DNA of 64,000 nt from Rapana venosa (lineage: Eukaryota > Mollusca > Gastropoda > Neogastropoda > Muricidae): assembly GCA_028751875.1 (NCBI GenBank), contig CM054135.1, positions 11,851,383 through 11,915,382 of the forward strand, given 5' to 3'. The stretch's first letter is position 1, and each line of letters starts with the position of its first letter. Below, piece by piece: positions 43,180 through 56,904 of this stretch. The notes below the pieces were generated by a model. The model worked only from the letters and a program-made list of their open reading frames with translations. It was not told the DNA's origin and did not search any database. A program made the translations under genes and the position numbers.

Positions 43180-44755
43180 AGTGGAAGAAAGCCATCCGCA
43201 GGTTTACCAGTAGGAAAAGTCCCCAGAGGCAGACAACATACCAGCAGAGCTGCTCAAGCATGGTGGCATAACAGGTCATCACACATGTTAAAAGCTATCG
43301 TCAGAAGATTTGGGGAGACAAAAACAGTGGCCAACAGAATGGACACAATCACTCATCATACCCTGCCCTAAGAAGGGGGAATTTTCGCCAATCCAAAACT
43401 ATAGAAACACAATCAGCCTATCAGCCACCCAGCAAGATCCATGCTCAAGTTATTTTGAATCGACTCAAGAAGGAGACAGAAAGAGAACACCTTGCAGAGG
43501 AACATAGCTGGGTTCAGGGGCAGGCAGGAGCACAATCGAACAGTTTTCTTAATGCCGCATCCATGATGGAAAAACATCTTAACATCAGAGAGACCTGTTC
43601 CAACCAACTTCATCGACTTCAAGAAGGGCTTTCGACGAGTATGGACGACGGGCGTGTGGCAGGTTCTCAGAATGTTTGGCATCCTTTGAAAGAGGACTAT
43701 GCAAAACCATTCAAGCACTATACAACACTCAAGGCAGTTGCAAGTCCTTCTGATACAAATCAGGTCGGAGACTACTTCAAAACCACAGTTGGGGTTCCGA
43801 CAAGGATGCCTGTTATCTTCAGTCTGTTTCTTAATCTGGTCTTGGATAAACATTATGAGAGGAACCCTCCATGACTTCCACTATACCATCTCCATTGGCG
43901 GCAGACCTTCAACAAACTTGCGGTTTGGCGTTGACATTGACATCATGGGCGGAAGTAACCAGAGCTGCAAGATCTTACGGGACCAGATTTGAGAACAGAG
44001 CTGGAGCATATGGGATGGAGGTGAGACTCGGAGAAAAGTAAAGTACTTGTGAACAGCACGAGCAAACGCACTGCTAAAATTTACATGACGGCAAGCAACT
44101 GGGATGACGGTAGACGCTTTTAATTTCCGTGGCGCTACATCCACTACAGGGACGGGCGATCGACGGACAAGAAATCAAAGTCAGGAATAGCCATGGCAAC
44201 ATCTTCCATGACAAAAATCACCACCATATGGAAATTAAAGAGATCAGTTTCCCAATCAAACTAAAGCTCTTCAAAGCCCTAATTCAGACTATCCTGCTGT
44301 AAGGAAGTGAAACCTGGGACATGACTGCTGAAAACAGCAAAGCGAATCCAGTCATTCGAAAAAAAATGCCATAGAAAACTACTGGGAATATCTGAGAGAA
44401 CGATAGGATCAATGAATTTGTCAAGAGACAATATAAACACGCGGCAGGTCCACAGGAAAACCCCTTCTCACCAGGTCAAGAAGAAAAATTGGCATGGTTC
44501 GGCCACGTCACCGCACAAACACTCTGCCAAAAACGGTACTGCAGGGAACACTCGAAGGTGGCAGAAGAGGGGAAGAAACAGAACAAGTCATGGATGGACA
44601 CAGCAGAGATGGCCAGGATGGATGACTCGGCACTGTGCGCAGAGCCGAGGACCACGAGATGATATGGAGGGAGGCTTACCACGGCATCGTCTTTCGTGTC
44701 TCCTCCACGACCGCCAAGGTCACGGGACTGATGATGAAGATGATGAATATAAGAA
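43180..44755 (+). mobile_element. 5'-truncated RTE LINE (copy B)
   Basis: Plus-strand RTE fragment with connector, RT and C-terminal domain. Pieces in several frames: ADNIPAELLKHGG (about 43228), WTQSLIIPCPKKGEF (about 43340), GFRQGCLLSS as motif B (about 43795), and the C-terminal HVTAQTLCQKRYCREH and KSWMDTAEMARMDD (about 44510-44620). It ends in the GATGAT-rich 3' end typical of RTE (44727-44755). Motif C has decayed (FGVDIDIMG replaces the FADDID-like form). Frameshifts and stops throughout. Same family as the copy A insertion on the minus strand. Confidence 0.8.
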
Positions 44756-45296
44756 TAGTTCACATGTGTCATAGTTCCAACACACGAGGAGTCAAAAATA
44801 GCAAAAATAGTTCCTTGTATGGGACACCACATGTTGCATGTTAGATGCCCATAAATTACGTAAGATTTCAGATAATATGCGCATATCCATACCACCTTTT
44901 TCCTGGTTAATGTGTGGAGACAGCTTTTTTGATTGGCAGGGAATTTTTTATTGTTCTATGTTTGGTATTCCTGTAAAAAAAAAAAAAAAGGCAAATAAGG
45001 TGTTGGTTTCCCTTTTTTCATGTCACAAACCACGAGTCTGAAATCATGCAATTTCAGCATTATAATTTTTTTAACATAAAAATGAAAACATGGCGCAAGT
45101 GACCAGCACTGATTTTATTGATAAACAATTATTTGAGGTGTAAATATTAAAACATATGTCACAATAGATTTGTAATAAATACAGATTTGCGCACAGTTGG
45201 GTTTTTTTACCCTACCTCATTAATCCAGGTGCAAAGGGAGTAACCTCCCAACATGATAGAAAAATTACCCACAGGACACGTTATATTTACATATAT
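44756..45296. other. AT-rich spacer of copy B
   Basis: It contains a poly-A run (44977-44989) that is three bases longer in C (61287-61302 region). No gene recognised. Confidence 0.45.
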
Positions 45297-45380
45297 ATTT
45301 TATACTATATATATATATCTATAGAGAGAGAGAGGAGACGAGAGAGAGAGAGAGAGGAGAGGAGAAGAGAGAGAGAGATG
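45297..45380. repeat. (TA)n then (GA)n microsatellite (copy B)
   Basis: The TATATA run is followed by imperfect GA/GGA repeats. Copy C has it at 61610-61690. Confidence 0.9.
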
Positions 45381-45540
45381 CATTGAACACTTGAACACTG
45401 AAAGTAATTTATTAATTTAAACAATATGCTTTTTGCAACAACGAAATAATGAAACCCCAAAGAGAAAAAGGCATCTCCAATAACTGTATTCAACCGAATG
45501 CATTAATTGTTATCATACCTTAATTATTATTACAAGCTTG

Positions 45541-46110
45541 CACACACACACACACACACACACACGGATGACGTCACAACATGGCGACAGTAAGCAGTTG
45601 CTGAAATTTGGCTGTGTGCTAACACGAGTTTGATGTACAAACATGACCAAAACGCGACGTCTTCGATCAGGATCGGGCTGCTTTGAGACCCATGCCAAAG
45701 AAAAAAATCAGGGAGCCTACTGATCAAGACAGCAAAGTCGTCCCTACAACCAAAACCAACCAACAAGACAAAAATCTTTCAGTCAGGATCATTGGTTCAC
45801 AAAAGTAACTTCCTGACCACCAACCTGACAGCTCCATGGCAGATCTCAAGCAGGTAATTATGTCCCTTCTCTGTGAGAAATCGCCTGCTTAGAGAAGACT
45901 GTGGCTGACCAGGGGCGCACTTCCAAACCGCTGTTTTGCTGACAACAACCCTAGAGGGGCGGAGGAACCTCCAGCCATGGTGACTCCGGACGCGAGGGAG
46001 GTCGCTGGCTTCCACCCTCCTTCCTGTCACACTTAGCTGAAGGGTGAGTGGACTGCACATCAACACCCCAGCAACCATGGGACTTCAAATAATGGTCAGT
46101 TGAAGCAAGA
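45541..46110 (+). pseudogene. Possible ORF1 start of a retroelement, broken (copy B)
   Basis: Downstream of a short (CA)n tract is an ATG at 45837 (ATGGCAGATCTCAAGCAGG). It starts a frame like that in copy C, but B has indels near 45865-45960 that close it. See the copy C entry for the readable version. Confidence 0.3.
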
Positions 46111-46702
46111 GTCAGGGAAGAAAACTATCAAGACAGGCCATGACCAGTTACGTCAAAAGACCTGCATGATGAAAAAGAATTGGCATGACGGTATAAAATC
46201 AAGTTCCAAGGTTGGAGGCAGGATGTTCGTATGTATTTCTTCTCAGCTCATGACTCTATCCTACCCAGGAAGTCCAATATCAGTCAGCTAGGCCTGTCTA
46301 TGGATTCATTTTTAACAAATTTTATAACCAACTGACATTGGCCATACACCTCCCCAGTTTGTGGAATCAAAGTCTGTTGCCAACGGGCTCCACAGTGTAT
46401 TGTTATCCACTGTGGGATATCAATGTTCTGAAAAAAGATCGATCCACAGGATGACCAGTCAGAAAATGTTTCAAAGAATGTAAAAATTGTGATGGACCTC
46501 TTTCCCTGACACCAAAATTGCCTCAGCAACTTTACACTTGTCAGGATGCTGTAATCTTCATTGTAAAGCAGATGTTTTCCAATTGCTAGTGGACTTGTTC
46601 TGAACATGTTTGGTTTGAAAAATGTCTCCTTCATTTTAAATGTCAATATAAATCTCCAATACAATCACTCAAAGGACTATCTTATTCCAAACTCCTATGG
46701 GT
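46111..46702. other. End of copy B, unrecognised frame on minus strand
   Basis: A 126-codon minus-strand frame (46664-46284) is identical in copy C (62968-62588). It starts MYWRFILTFKMKETFF and has no motif I know. Its length is notable for AT-rich DNA, but there is no other support. Confidence 0.25.
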
Positions 46703-46712
46703 CCAGCATATT
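46703..46712. other. Junction between copy B and copy C
   Basis: The ten bases CCAGCATATT separate the end of copy B (CTCCTATGGGT) from the start of copy C (GACTCCAGAACG). After copy C the sequence continues TTTTAAGGTGTGCCC, and before copy B it reads TTTAAAGGGGAAATG, so this junction is unique. Confidence 0.85.
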
Positions 46713-46956
46713 GACTCCAGAACGAACCCAGTGTGATGAAATGGTTGAAAATGTAACAAATCAGAGACCATGGCCTGCCCTTGGACACCAAAGGCATGTG
46801 GTCATTAAAATTGCCCTGTCTTGAAACACTGGATTGTCAGAAAAAAAAGGTACATGTGTTTAACAATACATTATTGCTACAATTGCTTGATTAAAAACAA
46901 ACACGTTTCTTTTCAGCACCCACAAAAAACTTTAACTCTTGTAAACACTCATTTCA

Positions 46957-47395
46957 ATGGCTGATCCTAATACCCAGAGATCCCAAACACTTGCCAGAAA
47001 CATTGGCAGACATGTACCACACCTAAGTTTGGTTAAAAAGCCAAAGAGGAAAACTAAGGAAAGGACTTCAATTTCACAACAAAAATTTCTACCAGGTACC
47101 CACACAGTCTTTAATGACTATCACCAGGAGCCACTTGGATGCTATCAGGCCTGTGAAAGATACAGTTCAAAGATTCATCGGTACTATGGTTCGCTTGAAA
47201 AAGTCAGTATTTCTTTCATTGAGTCTGACATATAGACAGCTGCTTTGTCAGGAAGAAGACGCCCATGCTTTTCGCTTTTATTGTATTGAATACACAGATG
47301 TCAGCGGGGCCAATCTAGCAGAGCAGATCATGAGAACATTTCATCACTGGGGAAGTGTCAGAGCCAGTGCAATCATTAGTAGAAATGGGGAGTAA
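46957..47395 (+). CDS. Unrecognised overlapping open frames (copy C)
   Basis: Counterpart of 30601-31040. The first frame is identical. The second (47114-47395) ends differently because B carries several single-base indels after 30950. C's reading (GANLAEQIMRTFHHW) is the smoother of the two. Confidence 0.3.
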
Positions 47396-50300
47396 GGCAA
47401 GTGACAAAACAGTGCATTGTAGAGAACCAGTAGGAGTTGTCTTCATAGCAGCTATTGCCTTTTTAAGCCATTCTATGTTTGATTTCACATAGTGCTCATA
47501 ATCCAAAGAATGAATTGAAGGCAGTCAGTGAAAACATTTTGATTGCTATGTGATGATGATGGCTGGATGGTACAGAAGGCAGAAGTTAATGGAAGAATAC
47601 ATAATATGTAGTTATATCTAAAGAAGCTATTTCCCCTAATAAAAGTTGGAATGGTACAGCAGAAGGATTGATGCACCATGTTTGTTACACTATAGTTATA
47701 TAAGTCTTTTCAGACTGATCATCTTCTTAGCATCGAATCTTTAGTACGTATTTGTTTCTTATGTTTTTCAGCTGTTCGACAGGCGGTTCCCTGGAGAAGA
47801 CAATGTAACAGAAACTCCGGGTTCGGTAAGAGTCACAAACTAGCGCTGTTCTGTGCATTTCTGTCGTTTTCTTGCTTGTTTGTTCTACCTTTTTTTCTCC
47901 TAAACTCAGAGAGATTTTCCAGAAATAAATGGTTTTGATGAACACTGATACTACAGCAAAGAGTACACAATTGTGTCAGAAGTAGAGATTGAGAAAACTA
48001 GTGCAAATGAAAGCAAATAAAGCTCTTCATTAGATGCTTGAAAGATTTTGTAAAGACCCCAAGGGAAACAATGATGTGGGGAAATGCTATTTACCAGTAA
48101 GGACCATGGTGGGGGGTGAAAAAAACCCCCAATTTTTCTGGCCTGTCTCATGAAAATTCTGCTTCTCGTATTGAGCAATCATGAAAGATGTCTTAACTTG
48201 GTAGATGATGTGAACCATCCCTTGCGTAGTCTTAATCAGAAAAAAATATACCCTCTCATAATAGTGTTAATTTCATTTAAAGAAATGAGATAACAATTAT
48301 GTAGCTCCCAAATCTATGTCAAGTAAGATTATGTAGAAAACAGAAGAAAGGAAATGCACTCAAGAAAATGTCAGTTCAAAATGGATTAACATGACTATAA
48401 TGAGCAACTAATCTAATACATTGCCTCTGTTGTTGGGACAGCCAAAAGGAATAAAGGAGGCGATTTAATGCATACAATCTCTATGTAGTTAATCTTGGTT
48501 GCTTCGGTAATCTTAACATCATTAAGACCATTAGAACTGGCAGCAAAAAAATGGTTACATATGGATGTCCTAAGTGACTATATCATGGTTACATGTTATA
48601 TCCATTGAGTTTTACCAATAATTGAAAATGATCCTTAACATTGCCTTGCTTCTTTGTCTATTTTGGGGTTGGGGTCTGGAAAGCGCATCATCATTAAGAT
48701 TCAAGGCTGCTTACAATGTCAGCTCCTGGACATTGGTAGTGACATTTGGACCAAGACATGGTATTAGTAACATTTTGGACCGTTGACGCATTGAATAGTG
48801 ACCATTTTGGCAGAAATTGTCGATTTGATTGTTGGTATTCCCTGGGCGTCTGTGCCTATGTCAGCGTCTGGATGGTTTGTGTGGAGCCGTGTGTTCACCA
48901 CCTGATAGGTTGCTGGTACTTGGCGTATTCTATGAGCATCAAGCCTTGCTAGCAGGTCTCAGGTTGTGCAGGATTTGTCACAAGTCACTTTCACAGTTCT
49001 GTTAGCATCTGCTTTATTTTGTTTATTCCAGCCTCCTGTACTACAATGATGTTTTCTTTGGTCGTCCTGGTCTATGTCTTCGAGTAAGGTATCATAGATG
49101 TCCTTCAAACGTCCCTCATCATTATGGTCAGTGTGTTTGTGTAAAAGGCCTTTATGCTGGGATGATTTGTAAAGAGCTGCCTTCAGTTGGAATGGTACTG
49201 AGTTGAACTAGAGAGAGATTGACTGATATCCCAGTCATTCACAGTTGTCTTGTGAATAAGGCATCTAATTTTCATGTTCGGTCTATCTTCACTGCCACTG
49301 AAGTAGATTTTATGCATTGTGGGGTTAATTGGTCCTCAAATTAGTTCCCAGTGTGTCATCACCTGCAGCAAATAAACATTAAAATCATCCTGTGATCAGG
49401 GGTCGATAGGGAACGGTACATTTGGTCTACCTCTGTAAAGGCTCGCTTGTCATATCCATAAGGCTGTATCCCTTAATCAATATAAAATAGCACAGAATCG
49501 TGGTAAAGTTCTTCATATACAGGTCTTTCCTATTGGAAATTTATCAACAATATTTCATATGAAATGCTACTGTTAATATTTGAGATTTCTTGTGGATGAA
49601 AAAACACAGTTGATCATTATATAAAATTGTTTAACTGACAGTAATCCTGTCAGTCGAATTTTTCAAGTGCAAGAAATACAATTGTGTTCGGTATTTTACT
49701 TTTTTGTTTTTTTGACAGAAATTTTTATCAATTAAAACGGTAAATTTGTCTAAGTGACTATATGCCAATGTAATCTATGCCATTTGCTAAAGTTTTGTCA
49801 TGAAGACCCTGAGAAATTGCTATTATCAGTGTTTGTGTTCGTAAGTTCTTGCAGCAGGAACTTGTCAAAATTATTCTGATGAAATCATGTTTTATTTTAC
49901 TTGCGCTGTCGTTATTGGTTATTTAAGAACTGTAACTTTTATCATGAAATTTTCTGTTGATTGTTAATTGCAGATGCCCATCTACTGTTTTGCAGTACCT
50001 TTGGGTGTGGAGACAAAAAGTCCGTTTTAGAGATACCTGGGTGTTCTCAGTGCCGTCAAAGTTTTTCGGCTATACGTGTGATGTTACCACTTTACCAGAA
50101 CCTCGAACAGATGACTACAATTACCTGGATAAGGTTGAGGTTTTCAGTTGTCTTAAGTTGGTGTGTTATGTTATTGTCAGTCAATGAGTAAGATTCTGAT
50201 GTTATAGTTTGTCTATACAATTCTATCTTGTCTATGATTGTAAACTTGTAATATGACGCGCTTCGATTTGTTGCTTTACAGATTCAGCGTCGTATGATAA

Positions 50301-50719
50301 ATTCCATATAATTATTATTAATTATTATTATTCATATCTTTATTTTGATTATTATTATTATTTTATAATATTTTGTTTTTGGCCCGCTATCATGAAAGGC
50401 AATCATATTCCACACTTTTTTCATTTATCTTTTGATAATTTATGTATGGGGGGAAAAAAGAATGTAACTGGGCATTCATTTTTACCAGTTTTTCACACTC
50501 ACCACACACACACACACACACTCACTCCCAACACCACACACCACACCACACACACACACCACCACACAACACCTCTATTCTGAGCTTGAAGGCTGGGGTT
50601 TTGGGGGGAGGGGGTGTCAGTTTCTTACTAAGATTTGGCCACTGTTCATGGGTTGGCGAGTGTGATGTGGTTTTGTCCTCACAGTTTTTAATTTCGCCAT
50701 AACCATAAGGCACTATGTC

Positions 50720-51680
50720 GATTATCACTCCCCATACTCAACTACTAGGGAATGTTCTTATCAGGGCCTTGTTAATGCTAGACTTGGAAGCTTCCTGGCG
50801 CCAAAAACTGCAGTCTAGCTATCCTGAATGGTGAACCAACCATGAGGAGCATGCCAAGTTGTCTCTTCTAGCAGTTTGTGGGGCCTGCTTGGGTTGCAAA
50901 GCGTGAGATACAGAGCTGGATGGCTCAATCGTTCCAGGACGACCGTAACCCTCTGATGATTATTTTGTCTGCTCTGTAGCCAACCTCCCGCACCATTCTG
51001 GCCACATGTGTAGGTGCACATTTCAGCCAATCTTAGCATTCCAGAGCTCCATTGGATTAAGATATTTTTTTGCGAACTTTGCTCATAATGTTTTTCAAGT
51101 TGTCATAAAACTCCTCAACTTCCTCATTGCTGTAGTCTAATGTGGGTGCAGTACACTTGGATGAGGGGGATGTTCTATGTTTTGGCTGACAAGACTTGTG
51201 GAAAATTAGTCTGCTGCCGTAGGTGTAAGATAATGACCCATCAAGCTACTTCTTTGTTTACAGAGAGCCTACTCCATGTTGGTGTTTTATTTTATTCTCT
51301 GCTCTATCAGGATCTTTTGGCCCTCTTTGTTGTTGATTCTCTGAGTCCTTTCCAACTCACTTCAGGTAGTGCACTAATGTCCCAGTGATATCTTTCCACT
51401 GTTAGAGCTCAAGCGCTTTCATTTATCCACAGGCCTGCAGGGTAGGAATCATTCCATCGTCCTTATGGAAATTTGTTCTGTTTGTGAAATGTATGAACTA
51501 AATCTTAGCACCAGTGGCCACAACGTTATTCACATTTCATCCAAGACCAGGGAATTGTAGAGGTTTTCGCAGTTTGTAAACCCGGGCCTTGTCTGATCCC
51601 GGATCATGTTGTGCTCTTTTGTGTCTTTCTGTCCTTTCTGTGGGATAAGGGGTATTTCTTGGCAGTGCGGTGCCCATCTC
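50720..51680 (-). pseudogene. RTE endonuclease remnant (copy C)
   Basis: Indistinguishable from the copy B remnant at a constant offset of 16,340, including the same frameshifts. Confidence 0.65.
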
Positions 51681-51919
51681 CACTACAAGTTTACCACTGG
51701 GCTAAGAACACATACACTGGAATATCACATAATGTATCTGCCAGCAGAAAGTGATTATTGACAGATACTATATTGGAATAAAACCCTCAATCAATTTACC
51801 CTGTACAATCATTTACCATAACAATTATGATTTTGCAATATAAAATTGGTCTCTAAATTGCACAGAATGATTCAGTAACAGAAGTTAGTTGCAATGACAC
51901 TAAGAATCATTTGGGTTTC

Positions 51920-52770
51920 CTGACCTGACTCATGATTTTCCCCACTCCCTGTGATGAGCCATTATTAGGCATGGTTATCATATGAAACATTGAGGACTCC
52001 TTTTCATGTATATCTGAAGATACTCACTTGGTGCTCACCCTTACATCAGATGCTTGCTTTCTGATCGGAATATACAAATTTGTTATGAGCGAAATTCAGA
52101 TGGTATGAAAGTGGCTTTTCTGACCATTATGATAAACAGATGATGGTTTGTCTGACACAGTCTTAATGCCTTACTATAGTCTATAAATATTTGAATGCCT
52201 CATATGCAGCATTTCTAATTTTTCACTTATCAGTATCTGAAGCAACAAAAATCACCATTATGTTGTTCTTCTTCTATGTCTATATCTCTTTCTAGTTTAT
52301 TTTCAGTTTGTTGAAGATGTTGATCAGAAAATTTTGCGTGTGGTTTATCAAGGCCCACAGTTATATAATACGCCACAGTCTTTACTTTCCCCGACTCTTT
52401 GATGATATGCTTTCCTTTATTGATTTCTCACTTCTAGGCTGTTGGTAGGTCTCCCAAATTCTTTTGCATAGAGGACGTAGAGCTATAAAAACTGAATGGG
52501 TGTGTTCTTCAAAGCTTACTTAGAGGACTTGGTATGTTGTCCATTCCGAGGTTTAGATTACATTTAGTAGTTGGATGGCAACAGTAACTTCTTCCTTTTT
52601 GGCAAAAGCCACCCAAACTCTTGTGGATCTACATTGTATAGTCAATTACACACAAGTAGGTTGATTCTTGTGGGGATGTCAAACATGTTCTTTTTCACTT
52701 CTCATTGCCATTCTGGACTAAAATTTGATTCCTTTCCCATGTGTTTTTCCCAACTGTTGCCATTTAGGTT
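51920..52770 (-). pseudogene. RTE connector/RT remnant (copy C)
   Basis: Same as copy B at offset 16,340. No difference noticed. Confidence 0.55.
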
Positions 52771-55211
52771 TTGATTTTGGAAATGAACAAATATATGTCT
52801 CGTGTATTGTTCAGTAGGGTGTTTATTTTCTTGCTATTTTATGTTGTGATTAGTGTGTGCAAAATCGTTTATAAGCATATATTTTATCATTAGCTTTCAG
52901 TGGCAGTATTTATTGGCTGTTTTTTCTTTTGTTCGTTTTTGTTGCTTGTAGGTAAATGAATGTGGTGTGATGGAAGGTGGGCAGCCAAGGACCATGACTG
53001 TAAAGTAGTTTTTACTTGATACTAATTATAATGCACTTTTTGTATGTTATGATTTTGATTTTAAACATGTTTACAATAGCCATATATTTGCGTTTCACCA
53101 TAAAACATTATTATCATTGTCATTACTATCATCAGTATCATTACTATTATAATTCAGTATGGACTATTATCTTATTGACTTACTGGAGAGTTTACCTGTG
53201 GAACTCAGGGTTAAAGTGCCCACTGAGGTGTCTCCTTCTCCTGTTTTACCTCTGGAGTTAACATTACCTTTATAACTCAGCCTCTGGCTGTTCTCCTTGA
53301 AGAAATTACGATAGATGTATGGAAATGGTACCAAATTATGTTCATCAGAATATTTGCTCAATACAAATGGGTTGAATAAAAAAAAAAGACCTCTAGAAAG
53401 AAGCTCGATTTGTGAAAAAGCTACTCAGCATTGTGTGAAATTTAGTCAAAGACCAACCACCTCTTAGAAGGTTGTGGTCAGGTGTGTAAGTTGCTATAGA
53501 AAAATGAACGTACCCTCATGCAAGGAGTCTGCCACCTATGGAGAGATATAGGATGATGCAGGTTTTTTTTCTCTTTTTTTGCTGCCTCTTTTTCTGAGAC
53601 ATTCCTGTCCTTGCTGTTTATCACCACTGCTCCTTTCAATCTCCCTACCACCATCCATACCATGTCAGCTATGTGACAACTCGGGGTCAGAATTCTGCAG
53701 GGAAGCACCACTTTCAAATATCACAGGTCACCTTGAGCCACCTATCCAAAGGAGCTCGGATCTCTACACTGCTTGCTGACGTCACTTTGGGTGCGTGTTC
53801 ACTGGTGGCTGTTTCGAGTAACATAAGCAGGGCACCACCTACTAACGACAGTATTATCTCAGGAAGCCAGAATGAGTGAGACTGCCCTCTAGGATGGAGA
53901 CCATCCACAACAAACAACCTTGCAATGTGACCATCCCAAAAGAAACCTCCAACCCCAAAAGGCCTTGATACCAAACCCACCACAGGCACAAAATTGTATG
54001 AGGATAACCAAATTCTGATGTCATCATGAGACCGAGCAAATGGAACACTGTCATCAGAGGCATTTTTTGTTTTTTATTGCATGATTAATCATTGATAATG
54101 AGGATGATTTAATGATGCTGCTATTGAAGTCCATAGATTGAGACTACTTGACATGGTTTGTACTCTACGTCGTTAATATCAATATATCTGGATATAAGAT
54201 ACAGACACCTGCAGCAGTTGGTCAGGTAAGTAGAAAGCAACAACTTTCAAGAACTTGCATCTGTAAAGTGGATGAAGCTCTACGAGTGTGGTTACAGTGT
54301 CACCACTAAGCTACAAGCACACTCACTCTGGGTAGTAGCTAGCAACAGTCTATGTATCAATTCCCTATGACTCTTTTTAGGATTCAACATGAGCTTCCAG
54401 TCTGTAACCCAAGACGCTAACCACTGAGCCATGGTGTCGGTGGGATGCAGCATTTTGGTTTGTTTATCCTGTCTGAAGTTTGAGAGGGTTGTGATGCTGC
54501 ATTGAATCCCTCTCAAAGAGGTTAGCGAAGAAATCTATTGGTAGGATATGACAATTTCACAAAAAACAGCTCAAAAAAGTACTTTAAATATCTGAATAAA
54601 CTAAGAAATTAGCAGACACCTATATTGTGTACGTTTCGTTTATAATGACAGGTTTTGGTGTAGTTATAAAAGTACTGCAAGAGTAGACTCTTTCATTCAC
54701 GTAACAGCTTCCAGTTGCATGTTCTTAGAGTAACTGCATATAGTAATCACGAATGTTTGCAAGGTAAAATACAAAATAATGTTACAAGGACAATGAGGTG
54801 ATCAGGTTACTATTCTGTTCTTTACCGGATGACGAAAGTCCAGCCTGCCAGGGCTGGAACTGCAAGCAAGAAACTGTAATCAAGCTGCATGTGGATCAAC
54901 AGTATCTAGGGCTCAAGACTGTCTGGGATTTGTTGTCAGACAGTGGAGGTGTGTTTTTGTAGGTGAAGGTTGTTCTATGTTGTTCTCCTGCTCCTAATGG
55001 GCCAATAACTGAACGCTGAATCTGTGGTTTGCCTTTGCAAACACATCAGATACATAAGGTGGCAGTCATTTCATTGCCAAGAAAGAATTTAGCAGTAAGC
55101 AGGAAGAAGTTTTTATTTGAAGAGTAGTACTGAATGACATGACGAGCTAAGCCAGGGTGTCCATCTGCTGACGCAAATTTACTCTCTCTAAATGATCAGT
55201 TCTGTGTCACT

Positions 55212-55623
55212 GTGCCTGCCATTGCGTTTCCTCAGACATCATGTTTGCCAAAACACCCTTTCCCAGATTAGCTCGCATGGTATTTCTATGGCAGACGTGG
55301 GCCAATGACCCAAAACAGGACCCAACAACTCATCCCCATGAATCTACATTTTATCAGATTTAAAAACTCAGTCGGAGTCTGTACATTAAAACGACTTTCC
55401 ATTTTGTAGTCTAGAGTACTTAACTGTTCTGAGTGCATGTACGTGGCTGACTTTCATCGTGTGTACTCCACACAATGAGGAGCCTACAGGGGAAGTGGTG
55501 GCAAGTGCTGGCTTAAAGAAAGAACGTGACGCTGGTGGAGAGCTGGAAAGCACGTGCGTTGGAAAAAAAGTTGGTATTTCAGCAATAGGTCAAAGATGTA
55601 GCACAATATAGTGACGTTATGAG
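55212..55623 (+). pseudogene. GT32-like glycosyltransferase exon, broken (copy C)
   Basis: Carries the same indels as copy B, with the same donor GTGAGT at 55624. The shared lesions mean B and C come from one damaged parent sequence or one damaged consensus. Confidence 0.65.
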
Positions 55624-56439
55624 GTGAGTGAGCACTGTTCTTCGTGTCGGGGTTGCAACTAAAGCCATTCATTTTGACGCAGTGGGTTGGGGTGGTAGAA
55701 TAGCCCTGTGGTTAGAGTGAATTAAGTCATGACCTACAGTTACTTAGGCTGCCAAAAAGGCAACTGACCTCTGACGTTGTCTGTTTGGGTCAAGGCTTTT
55801 GTTTTTTGCTTTTGGTGTATTCCCTGAATTGCCATCAGCACGTGTAACGCCACTACCTGAAAAATTTTATTTAGATGGAAAGAGGACAAACCGATATCAA
55901 ATGTGGTAACACACCAAAACATTCTGCAAGGATGTACCCAAACTCAAATCCAACCTTCATAGAAGAGCAGACAGCTATGACCATTCGGTCTGAATTACAC
56001 AGATCTCTTACATGCACCCTGTCACCTAAAAGGGTGGGCTCAATGTCACAGAGTAATTTAACTTGGCATTACACTGCTGAAAAAAATGTGTGCAGTGTCC
56101 TTATAACTCCTCAAGGTTGGTAGGGGAGAATTAGCCTCGAGTTCTTGTAAGGAAACATCATGTGCAGCTCACAGTGGTCAGTTTCAAAAATGTGGGTGCT
56201 TAATGTGTTCGAGAATGCAAAAAGACCACAGGTTATTATATCTATTATATTATATCTACACATCACACACACAACACACTCCACACACACACACACACAC
56301 ACAGCTGGAGTGGTCAGTTCAATTTATTGGTAAATAAGGGGCAGATGAATGATTCTATATAAAAACATTTGCAAATTATGGAGTCGACTTTTGAAAGTGT
56401 AACAGAATTGCTTAAATACTCTTGCCCAATGGGTACCAG

Positions 56440-56752
56440 GGACTGGACGCAAATATGGATGGAGGCATGACCAAGACTGTGATGTGGTCTGGAGTCTTAT
56501 GTGCAGGACTCTCTGCTCGACTACCCCCTTTGTGGCCAGCAATGGAGCAGGCTTACACAAGGACTCGAGAATTTCCCACCTCCTTCGAATCTAGGAGTCT
56601 TGCTTGCCAGACCTGGGGCCAAGTGGTTTCATCACTATCTGCAAACTTACAAAGATTTTCGGGACAACAGCTTGGGATATAACTCCCTGCGGATGTCGTA
56701 TCGAACCTACGAGCTGTATCCTCATCTCATGCACGTGGATCCCAAATTAATG
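56440..56752 (+). pseudogene. GT32-like glycosyltransferase, second exon (copy C)
   Basis: No difference from copy B noticed at offset 16,340, including the frame switches before GVLLARPGA. Confidence 0.65.
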
Positions 56753-56904
56753 GTTAGTATTTTTAAGTTCTCTCTCCATGTACTACTGTAGTAGTCTGGT
56801 TTCCTTAAGACTGAGGTTAAGTGAGATATCGATGAAAGAATGGAAGGTATCTCTGTGTGGTTTCTCTATACCGTTACCTAACCTTTATAGTCCATCCTAA
56901 CTGA

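Larger units (their letters stand above)
30357..46702 (+). repeat. Copy B of the 16.3-kb tandem duplication
   Basis: It begins GACTCCAGAACGAACCCAG and ends TATTCCAAACTCCTATGGGT. It aligns end to end with copy C. The offset is 16,356 at the start, 16,340 through the middle and 16,304 at the end, so C is 52 bases shorter. From about 33541 to 40500 the offset does not change at all. Differences cluster at 30955-31120, 31570-31660, 33400-33530, 40520-40990, 42430-42520, near 44660, 45110-45200, 45390-45560 and 45860-45960, with one isolated substitution at 41567. Confidence 0.95.

Noticed and set aside
46284..46664. A 126-codon minus-strand frame at the end of B, also in C
   Set aside because: The identity in C reflects the duplication and not selection. 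No motif is recognisable. Left as unrecognised.
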